A stretch of DNA of 64,000 nucleotides. Source: an uncultured bacterium. Its GTDB lineage: Bacteria > Planctomycetota > UBA1135 > GCA-002686595. A program made the translations under genes and the position numbers. The notes under the pieces were generated by a model that was not told the DNA's origin, ran no database searches, and was given only the letters and a program-made list of their open reading frames with translations. The stretch covers positions 186,001 through 250,000 of the forward strand of contig CALLKX010000014.1 in NCBI GenBank assembly GCA_938083085.1, in the 5' to 3' direction. This document shows positions 45,556 to 54,699 of this stretch, piece by piece (within the stretch, counting starts at the first letter, position 1; each line of letters begins with the position of its first letter).

Positions 45556-46629
45556 ATGGACCGTCCCCGTCTCCCCGGCTTCGCCCTCGCCTGCGGCCTC
45601 CTCTGGCTCCTGGCCGGGGCGCTGTACAAGTTCTTCGACGGGTCGCCCAACGACCTCCCCCAGCCGGTGGTCGAGCACTCGCCCTTCGACAAGTTCGACA
45701 CCTTCCGGCTCGCCATCGCGGCGGAGTTCGCCGTGGTCGGCCTCGTGCTCACGGTCCCTCGCCTCGGCTGGATCGCCCTGGGCGGGATCTTCTCGGTGTT
45801 CCTCGCCGTGCTCGTCCCGCTCGCCCTCGGGGGTGAGTCCTCGTGCGGGTGCTTCGGCTCCAACGTGACCATCGCGCCCTGGCAGATGATGCTCATCGAC
45901 GGGAGCCTCCTGGGGCTCCTGCTCTTCTCCGCGCCCTGGCGGCTCCCGAAGGCGGCCGGGCTTGGCGCAGCCGCATTCATCCCCTTCCTCGTCGTGGCGA
46001 TCGCCGCCCCCCTGATGAAGCTCGACCCGCCGACGCTCCCCAAGGTCGTCCGCCCCGAGGCGATCACCGCCTCCGCGCTCCAGGACGAGGACACCAGCGA
46101 CGCAAACGCCTCTTCACCCGGCGCCACCGGCGGGACGACTCCCGCCGGCGAGGCTGAAGCACCCGAGGTCGCCCCCGAGGGGGTGGAGGTTGCCGCACCG
46201 AGCGATGAGCTGCCCGAGTTCTACGAGCTCCGATCGGCGGAGTGGACCGCCCAGGACTTCTACGAGACCGACATCGCGGCCTTCGCCGATCAGAGCATGG
46301 GCGCGGTCCTCCCGAACAGCCACGTGGTCGTCTATCGCCAGACCTGCGAGGTCTGCAAGGAGCACCTCGAGGAGCTCTGGGAGGAGGCCCAGAACGACCC
46401 GAGCCGCTGGGCGAGCGACGGCGGGGCCGCGGGTGGTCAGAGCCTCGTGCTCCTGCGGATCATCGAGAACAAGGACACCGCCGAGAACAACCTCTGCGAG
46501 CTGCTCCCCGAGCCCTCACAGAAGGTGACGCTCCCGGCCCTCAAGCGGGGCTACGGCATCACGACGCCCATCGCCTTCGACGTGGACGAGAACTTCATGG
46601 TGCAAAACGTCACCGACCTGCGGCACTGA
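45556..46629 (+). CDS. MauE-like membrane domain fused to a thioredoxin-like domain
   Basis: A 357-residue protein. Four hydrophobic segments (about 8-25, 50-70, 75-95, 110-128) with SSCGCFG between resemble MauE/DoxX-type redox proteins. A Pro/Ala/Glu-rich linker follows to about residue 220. The C-terminal part contains VVVYRQTCEVCKEHLEELW, a thioredoxin-like strand-helix with CxxC (CEVC). This suggests electron transfer across the membrane to reduce periplasmic disulfides. A strong hairpin follows the gene. Confidence 0.72.
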   Translation: MDRPRLPGFALACGLLWLLAGALYKFFDGSPNDLPQPVVEHSPFDKFDTFRLAIAAEFAVVGLVLTVPRLGWIALGGIFSVFLAVLVPLALGGESSCGCFGSNVTIAPWQMMLIDGSLLGLLLFSAPWRLPKAAGLGAAAFIPFLVVAIAAPLMKLDPPTLPKVVRPEAITASALQDEDTSDANASSPGATGGTTPAGEAEAPEVAPEGVEVAAPSDELPEFYELRSAEWTAQDFYETDIAAFADQSMGAVLPNSHVVVYRQTCEVCKEHLEELWEEAQNDPSRWASDGGAAGGQSLVLLRIIENKDTAENNLCELLPEPSQKVTLPALKRGYGITTPIAFDVDENFMVQNVTDLRH

Positions 46630-46683
46630 GCGACGCGGCGCGCCCTTTCCAGGCGCCAGGCCCTCGAGGTCACCGGGATATGA

Positions 46684-46719
46684 AACGGCCCGGCGCTCCC
46701 TGAGGAGCGCCGGGCCGTT
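46684..46719. terminator. Bidirectional terminator
   Basis: AACGGCCCGGCGCTCC (46684-46699) pairs over 16 perfect base pairs with GGAGCGCCGGGCCGTT (46704-46719) around a CTGA loop. It lies between two convergent genes and can serve both. Confidence 0.85.
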
Positions 46720-46765
46720 CGCGTTCGTCAGCGGCACGGGGCCGCCCTTGCGCCCAGGAGAAGCC

Positions 46766-47704
46766 TCACTTGGCGGAGACGAGGTAGCCCAGCCAGGCCT
46801 CGCAGTTCTCACCGCGCTCGTCGATCTCGAAGATGCCGTCGCCCTCGTCCTCGTCTTCGGGGTCCGTACCCTCAAACCACGTGGTGACGTCCGAGAAGCC
46901 CGCGTCATAGAGCACGTCGCGGATCTCGCCGAGGTGCCAGAAGCGCCAGTCGTACTCGAAGGCGTTGGTCAGCTCGGAGCCGTCGCGGAAGCGGAAGTGG
47001 ATCGCCGTGAGGAACTGCCCCGTACCGGGCAGGTACTCGCGCTGGTCCCAGACGTACTCGATGCCGCCTCCGAGCGAGCGAAGCTCCTCCTGCTCGACGG
47101 TGGCCTCCGGGCCGCCGTAGAGGTCCATGACGAAGATGCCGTCATCGGCGAGGTTCTCCCGCACGGACTTGCAGTAGTCGACCAGCTCCTTGCGGGTCTT
47201 GAAGCACCAGTAGCTGAAGTTCTGGGCCGCCGTGATGTCCGGCTTCTCGGGAGACGCCGAGCGTACGTCGTCGAGCCTGAACTCCACGCGCTCGATCCCG
47301 TCCTCCACCTTGATGAAGTTGTTGCGCTTGCCCCACTCCACGGGCTCGGGGTCGAGGTCGACGCCCTCCGCCGAGCGGGCCGGGTCGCGCCGCACCCACT
47401 CCGAGCACATGGAGGCCGTGCCGCAGAAGTCCTCACGGAAGCGCAGGGGGGTCCCTTCCCGGTAGTGGGCGTAAGCCTTCTCCAGGAAGTCGATGTCCGT
47501 CTCCGGCGAGTTGACCGCGCGCTGGTACAGCTCGAACCGGTCGGCGTTCTTGGCGTTCATCCGCCGGTCCCGCTTCTTACCTTCCTTGCCGGGCTGGTCC
47601 TTGGCACGCGACGTCCGTTGGCGCTCCTCACCGCCGTCGCCCTTTCCCTTGCCCTTTCCCTTGCCCTTGGGCTTGTCGGATTTCGTCTTGATGCTTGAGG
47701 ACAT
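46766..47704 (-). CDS. SAM-dependent methyltransferase with a basic tail
   Basis: A 312-residue protein. The first 50 residues are Lys/Gly-rich and disordered (KGKGKGKGKGD). After this come YQRAVNSPETDIDFLEKAY and the class I methyltransferase core: FREDFCGTASMC near motif I, GVDLDPEPVEWGKRN for motif II, QNFSYWCFKTRKEL and VMDLYGGPEA. These match a family of proteins annotated as class I methyltransferases in Planctomycetota and related bacteria; the substrate is unknown. The basic tail may bind RNA. Confidence 0.78.
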   Translation of the reverse strand: MSSSIKTKSDKPKGKGKGKGKGDGGEERQRTSRAKDQPGKEGKKRDRRMNAKNADRFELYQRAVNSPETDIDFLEKAYAHYREGTPLRFREDFCGTASMCSEWVRRDPARSAEGVDLDPEPVEWGKRNNFIKVEDGIERVEFRLDDVRSASPEKPDITAAQNFSYWCFKTRKELVDYCKSVRENLADDGIFVMDLYGGPEATVEQEELRSLGGGIEYVWDQREYLPGTGQFLTAIHFRFRDGSELTNAFEYDWRFWHLGEIRDVLYDAGFSDVTTWFEGTDPEDEDEGDGIFEIDERGENCEAWLGYLVSAK

Positions 47705-47830
47705 CTGTTCCCCCTGGGTCTCAGTGCTTGCGGTCTCGGTGCTCGCGCCGATGCGCAGCGAGCGAAGAGGTTAGCGAGCCCAGGCACGACTTTCGCGCCC
47801 TGGCTGCGGTTTTGGGCCACTCTCGCGCCA

Positions 47831-49303
47831 TCAGAGGCGCGGCTCGCCTTCGTTCCAGGTCGGTCGCCAGGGCCCGTCAGCGAGCGCCCTCGCCACGTCG
47901 AGGCAGACCCGAACGGCGGTCTGCATGTGCTCGTAGTCGAGGGTCTCCCACTCGTCGGACGGCTGGTGATAATCCGCGTGCTCGCCGTAGGTGGAAAGGG
48001 TCTGAGCCACGATTCCGGCCTTCGCGAAGGGGACGTTGTCGGAGCGTGTGAAGAAGCTCATGGCCGGGCGCAGGTCCGCCTTGATGGCAAGGCCCCGCTT
48101 CCGCAGCTCGGGGCCGAGGTCCGAGCGATCATCACCGGTCAGCCAGACGTTGCCCGGACCGCCCACGAGCGGATCAGGGCGGCCCAGCATCTCGAAGTTG
48201 AGGGCGCACACGACCTGATCGATCGAGTGGGTCGGGTGGGCCACCCAGTAGCTGGACCCCACGAAGCCTCGCTCCTCCCCCGTATCGAAGATCGCGACCA
48301 CGGAACGCACGGGGCGATCCCCTGCGGCGAGGGCCTCCGCCACCTCCATCACGGCGGCGCAGCCTGACGCGTCGTCGTCGGCGCCGTTCATGATCGCGTC
48401 CGCCTCGGGATCGCCGCGCTGGATCCGCGAGCTAACGCCGATGTGGTCACGGTGGGCAGAGAGGACGACGATCTCGTCCGCGAGCTCGGGCGAGTCCTCC
48501 GAGCCAGCCCCCTTCAGGAACCCGACCACATTGAAGTCCTCGCCCTCCTCGACCGAGGCCTTGGCGTCGAGGGTGATCTCCTCCACCTCCCCACTGGAGA
48601 AGCGCTCGCTCCACTCACCGCGAAGCGAGAGCTGGACGGCAGCGGCGCCGCTGGACGAGACCGGGCCGAGCGAACTGCCCTGGGGCGTCGACCGCTCGCG
48701 CGCCTTCGCTTTACGCGGCAGGACAATCATGCCGAAGCCCTCTCCTCGACCGTGCCCCGCGTCGCTCAGCCAGCGCCGTGACTTCATGGCCGACGTCGTC
48801 ATCACGAGGGCGAGCCCCGCGCTCGCCTCGGCGGGGACGTCCGACTCCTCACGGACGACCTGGACCTTGAAGCTGCGCGGCTCGCCGGGGACAGCCCCCC
48901 GCGAGGTGAACGTGAAGCTCTCCCCGTTGTAGAGCACCTCATCAAGGCCCTTGCCCTTCACCTGCAGCTCCGGCACGCCGCTGTACGTGACCCGCTGCAG
49001 AGGGATCCGCTGCAGAAAGGAACCCTCACCGGCGCCCGGCTCGAAGCCCGCCGCGGCCAGGCGCGCCGCGAGGTAACGCGCTGTGGCGTGGCTCCCCTCG
49101 CTCCCCATGGCGCGCCCCTGCATGGCATCGGAGGCGAGCGCCTGGACATGGCCGCGCAGCTCATCGGCGCCGACCTCCGCGCTGACGGTGAGGTCGCCGG
49201 GAAACCCCTCCGCGTCCTGTGGGGCGGTGCCCTGCAGAGCGGTGTCCTGGAGAGCGAACGCGGCTGGCGCGAGGAGGAGCAGCGGGCAGAGGAGTCTGAG
49301 CAT
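47831..49303 (-). CDS. Exported M28-family aminopeptidase
   Basis: A 490-residue zinc exopeptidase with a signal peptide (core LLCPLLLLAPAAFA). The metal-binding set is visible in order: SAHRDHIG, NGADDDASG (bridging Asp), TGEERGFVGS (catalytic Glu), LNFEMLGRPD and the final His in DYHQPSDEW. An inserted PA-like domain occupies the region between about residues 120 and 230. It probably degrades peptides outside the cytoplasm. ATG at 49303 begins the signal. Confidence 0.9.
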   Translation of the reverse strand: MLRLLCPLLLLAPAAFALQDTALQGTAPQDAEGFPGDLTVSAEVGADELRGHVQALASDAMQGRAMGSEGSHATARYLAARLAAAGFEPGAGEGSFLQRIPLQRVTYSGVPELQVKGKGLDEVLYNGESFTFTSRGAVPGEPRSFKVQVVREESDVPAEASAGLALVMTTSAMKSRRWLSDAGHGRGEGFGMIVLPRKAKARERSTPQGSSLGPVSSSGAAAVQLSLRGEWSERFSSGEVEEITLDAKASVEEGEDFNVVGFLKGAGSEDSPELADEIVVLSAHRDHIGVSSRIQRGDPEADAIMNGADDDASGCAAVMEVAEALAAGDRPVRSVVAIFDTGEERGFVGSSYWVAHPTHSIDQVVCALNFEMLGRPDPLVGGPGNVWLTGDDRSDLGPELRKRGLAIKADLRPAMSFFTRSDNVPFAKAGIVAQTLSTYGEHADYHQPSDEWETLDYEHMQTAVRVCLDVARALADGPWRPTWNEGEPRL

Positions 49304-49402
49304 GTCCCGAGGATAGCTCCAGGCGATGCGGGCCGTCATCGAGCGACTACGGTTCGTCGCGCCGAGAGCGGCGGGTGACGCGCCAGGGCCCGGAACGAAC
49401 GA

Positions 49403-49433
49403 GGCGCCCGGCTCGTGAACCGAGCCGGGCGCC
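49403..49433 (-). terminator. Intrinsic terminator after the small 49.5-kb gene
   Basis: GGCGCCCGGCTCG (49403-49415) pairs with CGAGCCGGGCGCC (49421-49433) around TGAAC. On the minus strand it follows the small gene's stop and is trailed by TCGTTCGTTCC. Confidence 0.75.
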
Positions 49434-49504
49434 CATGGGCCCAGGGAGGCCAAACAGGCCGTTCCCAGCGGAGCCCCGATCGGGGGCCCGCTGAAGGCCT
49501 TCGA

Positions 49505-49771
49505 TCAGGCCACCAGGTCGCGGAGGGTCCTGAGGACCTGCTCGTTGATCTTGGGGTCGCCGACGTGGACCCGAACAGCCCCGTCCATGCCGCGCGGGAC
49601 ACTCATGATCCCCGGCTCGAGGCGACGGTTGACCTTGCGCGCGATTTCCTGTGGCTTGGTGACCTCCAGGAGGATCCAGTCGCCGACCGAGGGCAGCGGT
49701 CGGATTCCGGGGATGGTGGACAGACGGGAAGAAAAACGGTCCTTCTCATCACAGCTGAAGTCGACGGACAT
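49505..49771 (-). CDS. Small protein of unknown function
   Basis: An 88-residue soluble protein. It has mixed hydrophobic and charged composition, with LEVTKPQEIARKVNRRL in the middle and no cysteine motif. It has its own terminator 71 bp downstream and a promoter-sized gap to the divergent thrB, so a real monocistronic gene is likely. I do not recognise the family. Confidence 0.6.
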   Translation of the reverse strand: MSVDFSCDEKDRFSSRLSTIPGIRPLPSVGDWILLEVTKPQEIARKVNRRLEPGIMSVPRGMDGAVRVHVGDPKINEQVLRTLRDLVA

Positions 49772-49958
49772 GGGGCAACCTCCTGGTTCCTACGGTGCGG
49801 AGCGTGGATTTCCGGGGTCAGGGCGACGCAGCAAGTGAGCCGCGCTGACCCGGGAAGGAGTCGTCGCGCCAGGTGCGGCCGGCGCGTCGACTTTGACACG
49901 TTAGTCATCCGGCAGGCCAACAGCAAGAACGTCGCAAGGACGACATAGACTGGAGTCC

Positions 49959-50864
49959 ATGAGCGACTGCTTCGCGCTGCGAGTTCCATGCTCCACCTCG
50001 AACCTCGGGCCGGGCTTCGACTTCCTGGGCTTGTGCCTTGGACTCTTCTTGGACGTCGAGGTTCGTGTCGACCTCGACGCGCCGTCGAGCGCTCCCGAGA
50101 TCGAGTGGTGCCCCGCCTCAACCTGGCCCGCCGACGAGGACCTCGTCCTCCGCTCGCTTCAGCGCTACGCAGGTCACTTCGGCGTCATCCTGCCCGCGCT
50201 GAAGGTCTCCATCTCCTCCGAGATCCCCGTCGGGCGCGGCTTCGGGAGCAGCGGCGCCGCGACCGCTGCGGGTCTGCTCATCGCCGCCGAGGTCGACCCT
50301 ACGGGCCCCCGAGAGCGCGCCGAGCTGGTGCACCTCGCCCTCGAGCTGGAGGGCCACCCCGACAACGGGACCGCCTCCCTGATGGGCGGCTGCACCCTCT
50401 CGGTCCCCCATGAGGGCGGCCTTGAGGTCCTCCCACACCCCGTCCACGCCTCACTGGGCTTCGCGCTCGCCTGGCCCGCGGCGCCCCTGTTTACCGGTGA
50501 ATCAAGGGCCGTCCTCCCCGAGTCAGTGCCCTTCGCAGACGCCGTGGAGAACCCCCGCAGGCTGGCCCTGTTGCTCGACGGTCTCCGGACGGGAGAGCCG
50601 CGTCGACTGGCGCTCGGCGTCCACGACCGCTTGCACGAACGATTCCGACGGGCGCTGATCCCTGGCGCGGATCAGGCGATCGCCGGGGCCTTGGACGCCG
50701 GGGCCCATGCCGCATGCCTCAGCGGCGCAGGCTCCGGGCTCGTGGCCATCGGGCCCAAGGATCGCATGGCGCCCATCGCGAACGCACTCGGCGCGCCCCT
50801 TGCTGGCGGCGAGGCGCGCGAGGTCTCCTTCGAGCCCCACGCTCCGACGGCCGCGAGGGCCTGA
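49959..50864 (+). CDS. thrB: Homoserine kinase
   Basis: A 301-residue GHMP kinase that phosphorylates homoserine for threonine synthesis. The start region VPCSTSNLGPGFDFLG (9-24) is the homoserine-kinase signature, motif PVGRGFGSSGAATAAG (from residue 90) binds ATP, and the C-terminal LSGAGSGLVAIG is motif 3. Length is normal. No thrC or hom gene is next to it in the window. ATG at 49959. Confidence 0.93.
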   Translation: MSDCFALRVPCSTSNLGPGFDFLGLCLGLFLDVEVRVDLDAPSSAPEIEWCPASTWPADEDLVLRSLQRYAGHFGVILPALKVSISSEIPVGRGFGSSGAATAAGLLIAAEVDPTGPRERAELVHLALELEGHPDNGTASLMGGCTLSVPHEGGLEVLPHPVHASLGFALAWPAAPLFTGESRAVLPESVPFADAVENPRRLALLLDGLRTGEPRRLALGVHDRLHERFRRALIPGADQAIAGALDAGAHAACLSGAGSGLVAIGPKDRMAPIANALGAPLAGGEAREVSFEPHAPTAARA

Positions 50865-51015
50865 CCGGCTCACCGCCGGCGCGCCCCGGCGCGCAGCAGC
50901 GACCGCGACGGCGGCCTCGCCTCGAGTCGCTTCACGCTCCGCCCTGTCCGCCATGTCCGCGCTGTCCGCGCAAGCTCGCAGGCGCGCAGGCGCGCCGCGG
51001 CTGAAGCTAGCGGTA

Positions 51016-51816
51016 TCAGTGCCTCGCGGCGGCGGCCACGAGGTCCTTTACCCGGTCGGGGCAGACCGGCGCGCGGACGTCGCCGCGTTCCTTGGCCGCC
51101 GTCCCCACGATCGCGCGGTCCGCGTGGGCGAGCAGCGCAGCGGCGCTCTCCAGGCTGAAGCCCGAGCCGATCAGGATAGGGACGCTCGCGCCCACGGCCT
51201 GCCGAACCCGCTCTACCCGCTCCGGCTCTGGCGCGGCGCCGGTGGCGACCCCCGACACGATCAGCCCGTCGGCGCGCCCGCGGTGGACCGCGTCCCTGGC
51301 GGCGTCCTCAAGGACCTCACCAGCGACGGGCGAAGCATGCTTCACGTGCACATCGGCGAAGACCTGCACGGCGGGACAGAGCGCGGAGCGCTGGCGCATG
51401 GTTTGTGCGGCCTGCCCCTCGATCAGGCCCTGATCCGTGTACATCGACCCCGTGTGGACGTTGACCCGGATGAAGTCTGCTCCCACAGCGGCGGCGATCC
51501 CCAGCGCGCCGTGAGCGTCGTTGCGCAGCACGTTGATCCCGAGCGACTCCACGCCAGCCACGGCGAGCAACCGGGTCGCCGCGACGGTCATCGCAGCGTG
51601 GGTCGCCGGGCCGGCGTCGTCCTTGAAGAACGGCGCGTCGTGGTAGTTCTCCACCACCAGGGTAGAGATCCCTCCCGCGACGTAGGCGGCCGCGTCCCGG
51701 ACCGCGAGCGCGACGAGCTCGTCCATCGAACCGCCAAGCGCGGTCGGGGCGCCGGGGGTCGGCGGCAGGTGAATCACGCCGATCAGGCGATCCTTCGACT
51801 CGGAGGGGCTCGACAT
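51016..51816 (-). CDS. BtpA/SgcQ family protein
   Basis: A 266-residue TIM-barrel-like protein of the BtpA family. VIHLPPTPGAP near the N-terminus, GGISTLVVENYHDAPFFKD (quoted in short: LVVENYHDAPFF), GINVLRNDA, VNVHTGSMYTDQGLI and DVHVKHASP are hallmarks. BtpA is linked to photosystem I assembly in cyanobacteria, but the family is widespread in non-phototrophs, where its role is unknown; a sugar-metabolism role is suggested for SgcQ. tRNA-Thr lies just upstream. Confidence 0.9.
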   Translation of the reverse strand: MSSPSESKDRLIGVIHLPPTPGAPTALGGSMDELVALAVRDAAAYVAGGISTLVVENYHDAPFFKDDAGPATHAAMTVAATRLLAVAGVESLGINVLRNDAHGALGIAAAVGADFIRVNVHTGSMYTDQGLIEGQAAQTMRQRSALCPAVQVFADVHVKHASPVAGEVLEDAARDAVHRGRADGLIVSGVATGAAPEPERVERVRQAVGASVPILIGSGFSLESAAALLAHADRAIVGTAAKERGDVRAPVCPDRVKDLVAAAARH

Positions 51817-51846
51817 CGGCGGGCCCTCCTGGGGCTCGAAGGAAGA

Positions 51847-51921
51847 TGGAGCCAGAGACGGGATTTGAACCCGTGACCGCTGCTTTACGAAAGCAGTGCT
51901 CTACCACTGAGCTACTCTGGC
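51847..51921 (-). tRNA. tRNA-Thr (anticodon CGU)
   Basis: Minus-strand cloverleaf. The acceptor stem GCCAGAG pairs with CTCTGGC. The anticodon stem CTGCT/AGCAG encloses TTCGTAA, giving CGT, and the T-arm has GGTTCAAATCC. The discriminator U is followed by an encoded CCA. Confidence 0.96.
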
Positions 51922-51996
51922 CTTCAGGTGCTCGAAGGGTTTGCCGGGCGCGTGTTGCGCGGTCCGGCGTCGCCCATGAGCGGCGGGGAATCATAG

Positions 51997-52040
51997 CGAG
52001 GCCCGCTGCCGGGAGCGGCAGCGGGCCTCGCAGTTTTTTT
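51997..52040 (+). terminator. Intrinsic terminator without an obvious upstream gene
   Basis: CGAGGCCCGCTGCC (51997-52010) pairs with GGCAGCGGGCCTCG (52017-52030) around a 6-nt loop, followed by CAG and seven T (52034-52040). The T-tract makes it a plus-strand terminator, yet the flanking genes are on the minus strand. Confidence 0.8.
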
Positions 52041-52110
52041 CACCAGGGGCAAGACCGGGCGAAAGTGCCGCAGGCAATCACGCCTGCGGACTCTCAACCG
52101 GGGGCCTGTC

Positions 52111-54201
52111 TCACTGAGCGCCGACTCGCGAGCGGACGCTCTCGAGGACGCCAGCGCGGGATTCCGCGCCGAGGTTCATGCGACCCAGGGCCTTGGCGGT
52201 GGCCGTGCGAAGGTCGAGGCTCGCGTCGCTGTCCATCACGTCGCGCATGGCGCTGGAGACGGTCGCGGCGAGGTCGATGCGTCCGCCAATCATCCCAACC
52301 GCCGCGGCGGCCGCCATACGGCTGTTGTCGGAGGCGTCCCCATTCGAGAGGACCGCGAGCGCCACGTCCACGTGGGAGGCATCGCCGATCAAGCCGATGG
52401 TCTTGAGGGCCGGAACCGCGATCCCGTCACGACGACCGTCGGTCGCCGCTGCGAGGCCAGGCACCGCAGCGGAGAGATCCGTGTTGCCGCGCCAGGCGAG
52501 CACCTGAAGCGCCTCTGCGGCGTTCTGAGCGAGGGCGTCCGCGCGGGCGCGGTTCTCGTCGAGGCGAGCCTCGAAGACGTCAGAGAGGGCGTCGATCCCG
52601 TCCGCACCGGCGAAGCTGCCCTGGATCCGGTCGCCGTAAGCGTCGGCCAGGTCCTCGTCCGCGGTAAGCAGGTAGGTCGGGGTGCCTTCGAACGCGGGGT
52701 TCTGGCGCACGCGGGAGATCACAGCGTCCGTGGTGAGGTCCGGGAGGTCGTCCCCCACCAGGATCGTGTCGATTCCAGCGAGCTGGCCGATCATGACCAG
52801 GCCCTGGGCTCCGCTGCCCGCGTGCTGAGCGAGGATGCCCTGCCCGTCGAGAGCGGTGATCATGTCGGCGGCGCGCTGGGCGTCACCGTCGATGATCACA
52901 GCGAGCTTCACGACGCGGCGGCCGGCGGCGGTGCCGAGCTCGGCGACCACGTCACTGCCGACCGCGGTGTTGGTGCGGGCACCAATGAAGCCGAGGGCCA
53001 CGGCGGCCTCACCGGCCATCGAGGCGCCACCGCCGATCAGGGCGGCGTTGAGACCGCTGGTGGGTGCCGAGGCGATCTCGCCGAGGACCGACGCGATGCG
53101 GCCACCCGTGGCGGAGTCGCCCGAGGCCACCGACATGTTGAGGGCACGATCCAGCGCGTCGGTACCGGCGCTCATCACGGCCAGCATCCCTTCGTTGGCG
53201 GCGTCAAGGTGCGAACCAACGTCCTCACCGGCAGCGTCGAGGGCGGCCAGCTTGGACTGGATGTCCACGGACTCGCGGGCGATGCCTGCGACGGCGTCCT
53301 GGGAGTCCGGGGCGAGGCCTAGCGCGTGATAGAAGGCGCCCTTGGCGAGCACGTTGTTGTAGATGGCGCGCGGGCTCTCGTTGGCCACGAGCGAGCGATC
53401 TCCCCAGGTCCAGATGACGTCGCTGTAGTCGAGGTCACGGAGGACGGAAGCGCGCCGGTGGTGGTAGTCATCACCGAGCTGGATGAACAAGGACGTCGGG
53501 TCCCCGGCTGCACCGCAGCGCTCGGCGCCCATGGCGGCAGCCGCGCGGATCGTCTCGGACGCGTCCGCCGTGGCGTGCATCAACAGCGCAGCGCCGGCGC
53601 GCGGGTCGGCGATGTTGCCGAGCGCCATGACGACGTTACGACGCTGGAAGTCGTTCTCGGAGGCCAGGGCGGCCAGCAGCGGCTGAACCGCGGCGGGGCC
53701 CATGGTCTGCACCGCGAGCATGGCGTCCGTGACGCGCTCGGGGTCGCTGTCGTCCCCGAGGACGTTCACGAACATCGGGACCGCGTACTCGCCGTGCTGG
53801 GCGCTGATGCGCGACAGCGCCGAGAGGCGGTCTGCAGTGGTCGTGGCCCCGAAGTACTCGCGGACGAGGCCGCGGATCGAGGACTCGTCGTTTCGAAGTT
53901 CGGCGCGCCCGAGGCTCGCGCGCTCGATGAAGCGCATGGCGACCTGGGTGTACTCGTCGCCCGCCGCCATGAAGTCGGCGAGGGTGTCCGAGTCCGCGGC
54001 GAGGTAGACCTGGAAGACCTCGGCCGGCTCCGGGTCGGAGGCGAGCATGCGACGCATTGCGTCGAGCGCCTCCTGCTTACGGCCGCGCGACCACAGGTCG
54101 ATGGCAGCGTCGAAGTCGCTGGAAACGTCCAGGGGGAACGCGGTGGCGCTCGCTACGAGGACGGGAAGGGCGAAGAGGCCCAGGAAGCGCGATCGGCTCA
54201 T
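52111..54201 (-). CDS. Secreted HEAT-repeat protein with an embedded pseudo-receiver domain
   Basis: A 696-residue protein with a signal peptide (core LFALPVLVASATA, residues 9-21). Residues about 125-240 and 570-690 contain HEAT/armadillo-type helical repeats (for example VTDAMLAVQTMGPAAVQPLL and TIGLIGDASHVDVALAVL). Between them, about 429-548, lies a segment with a response-regulator-receiver pattern: VVKLAVIIDGD (acidic pair Asp438/Asp440), DTILVGDDLPDL, and TPTYLLTADED with the Thr-Ala switch. The phosphoacceptor position, four before the Pro, is Gly483, so it should not be phosphorylated. A receiver fold on an exported protein is unusual. Function unknown. Confidence 0.7.
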   Translation of the reverse strand: MSRSRFLGLFALPVLVASATAFPLDVSSDFDAAIDLWSRGRKQEALDAMRRMLASDPEPAEVFQVYLAADSDTLADFMAAGDEYTQVAMRFIERASLGRAELRNDESSIRGLVREYFGATTTADRLSALSRISAQHGEYAVPMFVNVLGDDSDPERVTDAMLAVQTMGPAAVQPLLAALASENDFQRRNVVMALGNIADPRAGAALLMHATADASETIRAAAAMGAERCGAAGDPTSLFIQLGDDYHHRRASVLRDLDYSDVIWTWGDRSLVANESPRAIYNNVLAKGAFYHALGLAPDSQDAVAGIARESVDIQSKLAALDAAGEDVGSHLDAANEGMLAVMSAGTDALDRALNMSVASGDSATGGRIASVLGEIASAPTSGLNAALIGGGASMAGEAAVALGFIGARTNTAVGSDVVAELGTAAGRRVVKLAVIIDGDAQRAADMITALDGQGILAQHAGSGAQGLVMIGQLAGIDTILVGDDLPDLTTDAVISRVRQNPAFEGTPTYLLTADEDLADAYGDRIQGSFAGADGIDALSDVFEARLDENRARADALAQNAAEALQVLAWRGNTDLSAAVPGLAAATDGRRDGIAVPALKTIGLIGDASHVDVALAVLSNGDASDNSRMAAAAAVGMIGGRIDLAATVSSAMRDVMDSDASLDLRTATAKALGRMNLGAESRAGVLESVRSRVGAQ

Positions 54202-54699
54202 GGCGGAAATGGAAGAACCCGTTGAGGCGGACTGTCCGACCGAAGGCCTCAGGCGGGCTTAGCCGCAGGAGGCCGAATCACTCACCCGAGGTAGCCCTTG
54301 TGAGGGCCGCTCGGAGCAGGGAATCCGGTCGGGGGAGAATGTCGGAGTTGGAGTCCGTATTCGGAGAAGCGATCCGCGAGACCTGACCTTCCGGGGTCGC
54401 CCGGGGCCAGGTCACACAACGCAGACCGTTGAGAGGAACTTGGGGGGATGATGCACCCCGCGGCGAAGTCCGAGGACCCGGCGCGGAGAGTCAGGATGAT
54501 AGCGGAGCGAGGGGGGTGGTCAAGGAACGCAACCTCACGCAATCCTCAGCGGGCAGGATCTCTCGCTGGCGGCCGCACCTCAAAGGGAGGAATTGACCGG
54601 AGGATCGGGCGAGATTTGGTTCGAAGTGAAGGGGCTCCGCAGGCCCTATTCACGTTCAGGGCCGGAGGCTACCCGGCAAATCACCGGCTGCCGCTCCCC
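54202..54699. other. Gene-free stretch between the HEAT gene and anmK
   Basis: This 498-bp gap should contain the promoter of the HEAT-repeat gene. I see no hairpin terminator, tandem repeat or convincing small gene in it. Open frames here are short or continue as shadows of anmK. Confidence 0.4.
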
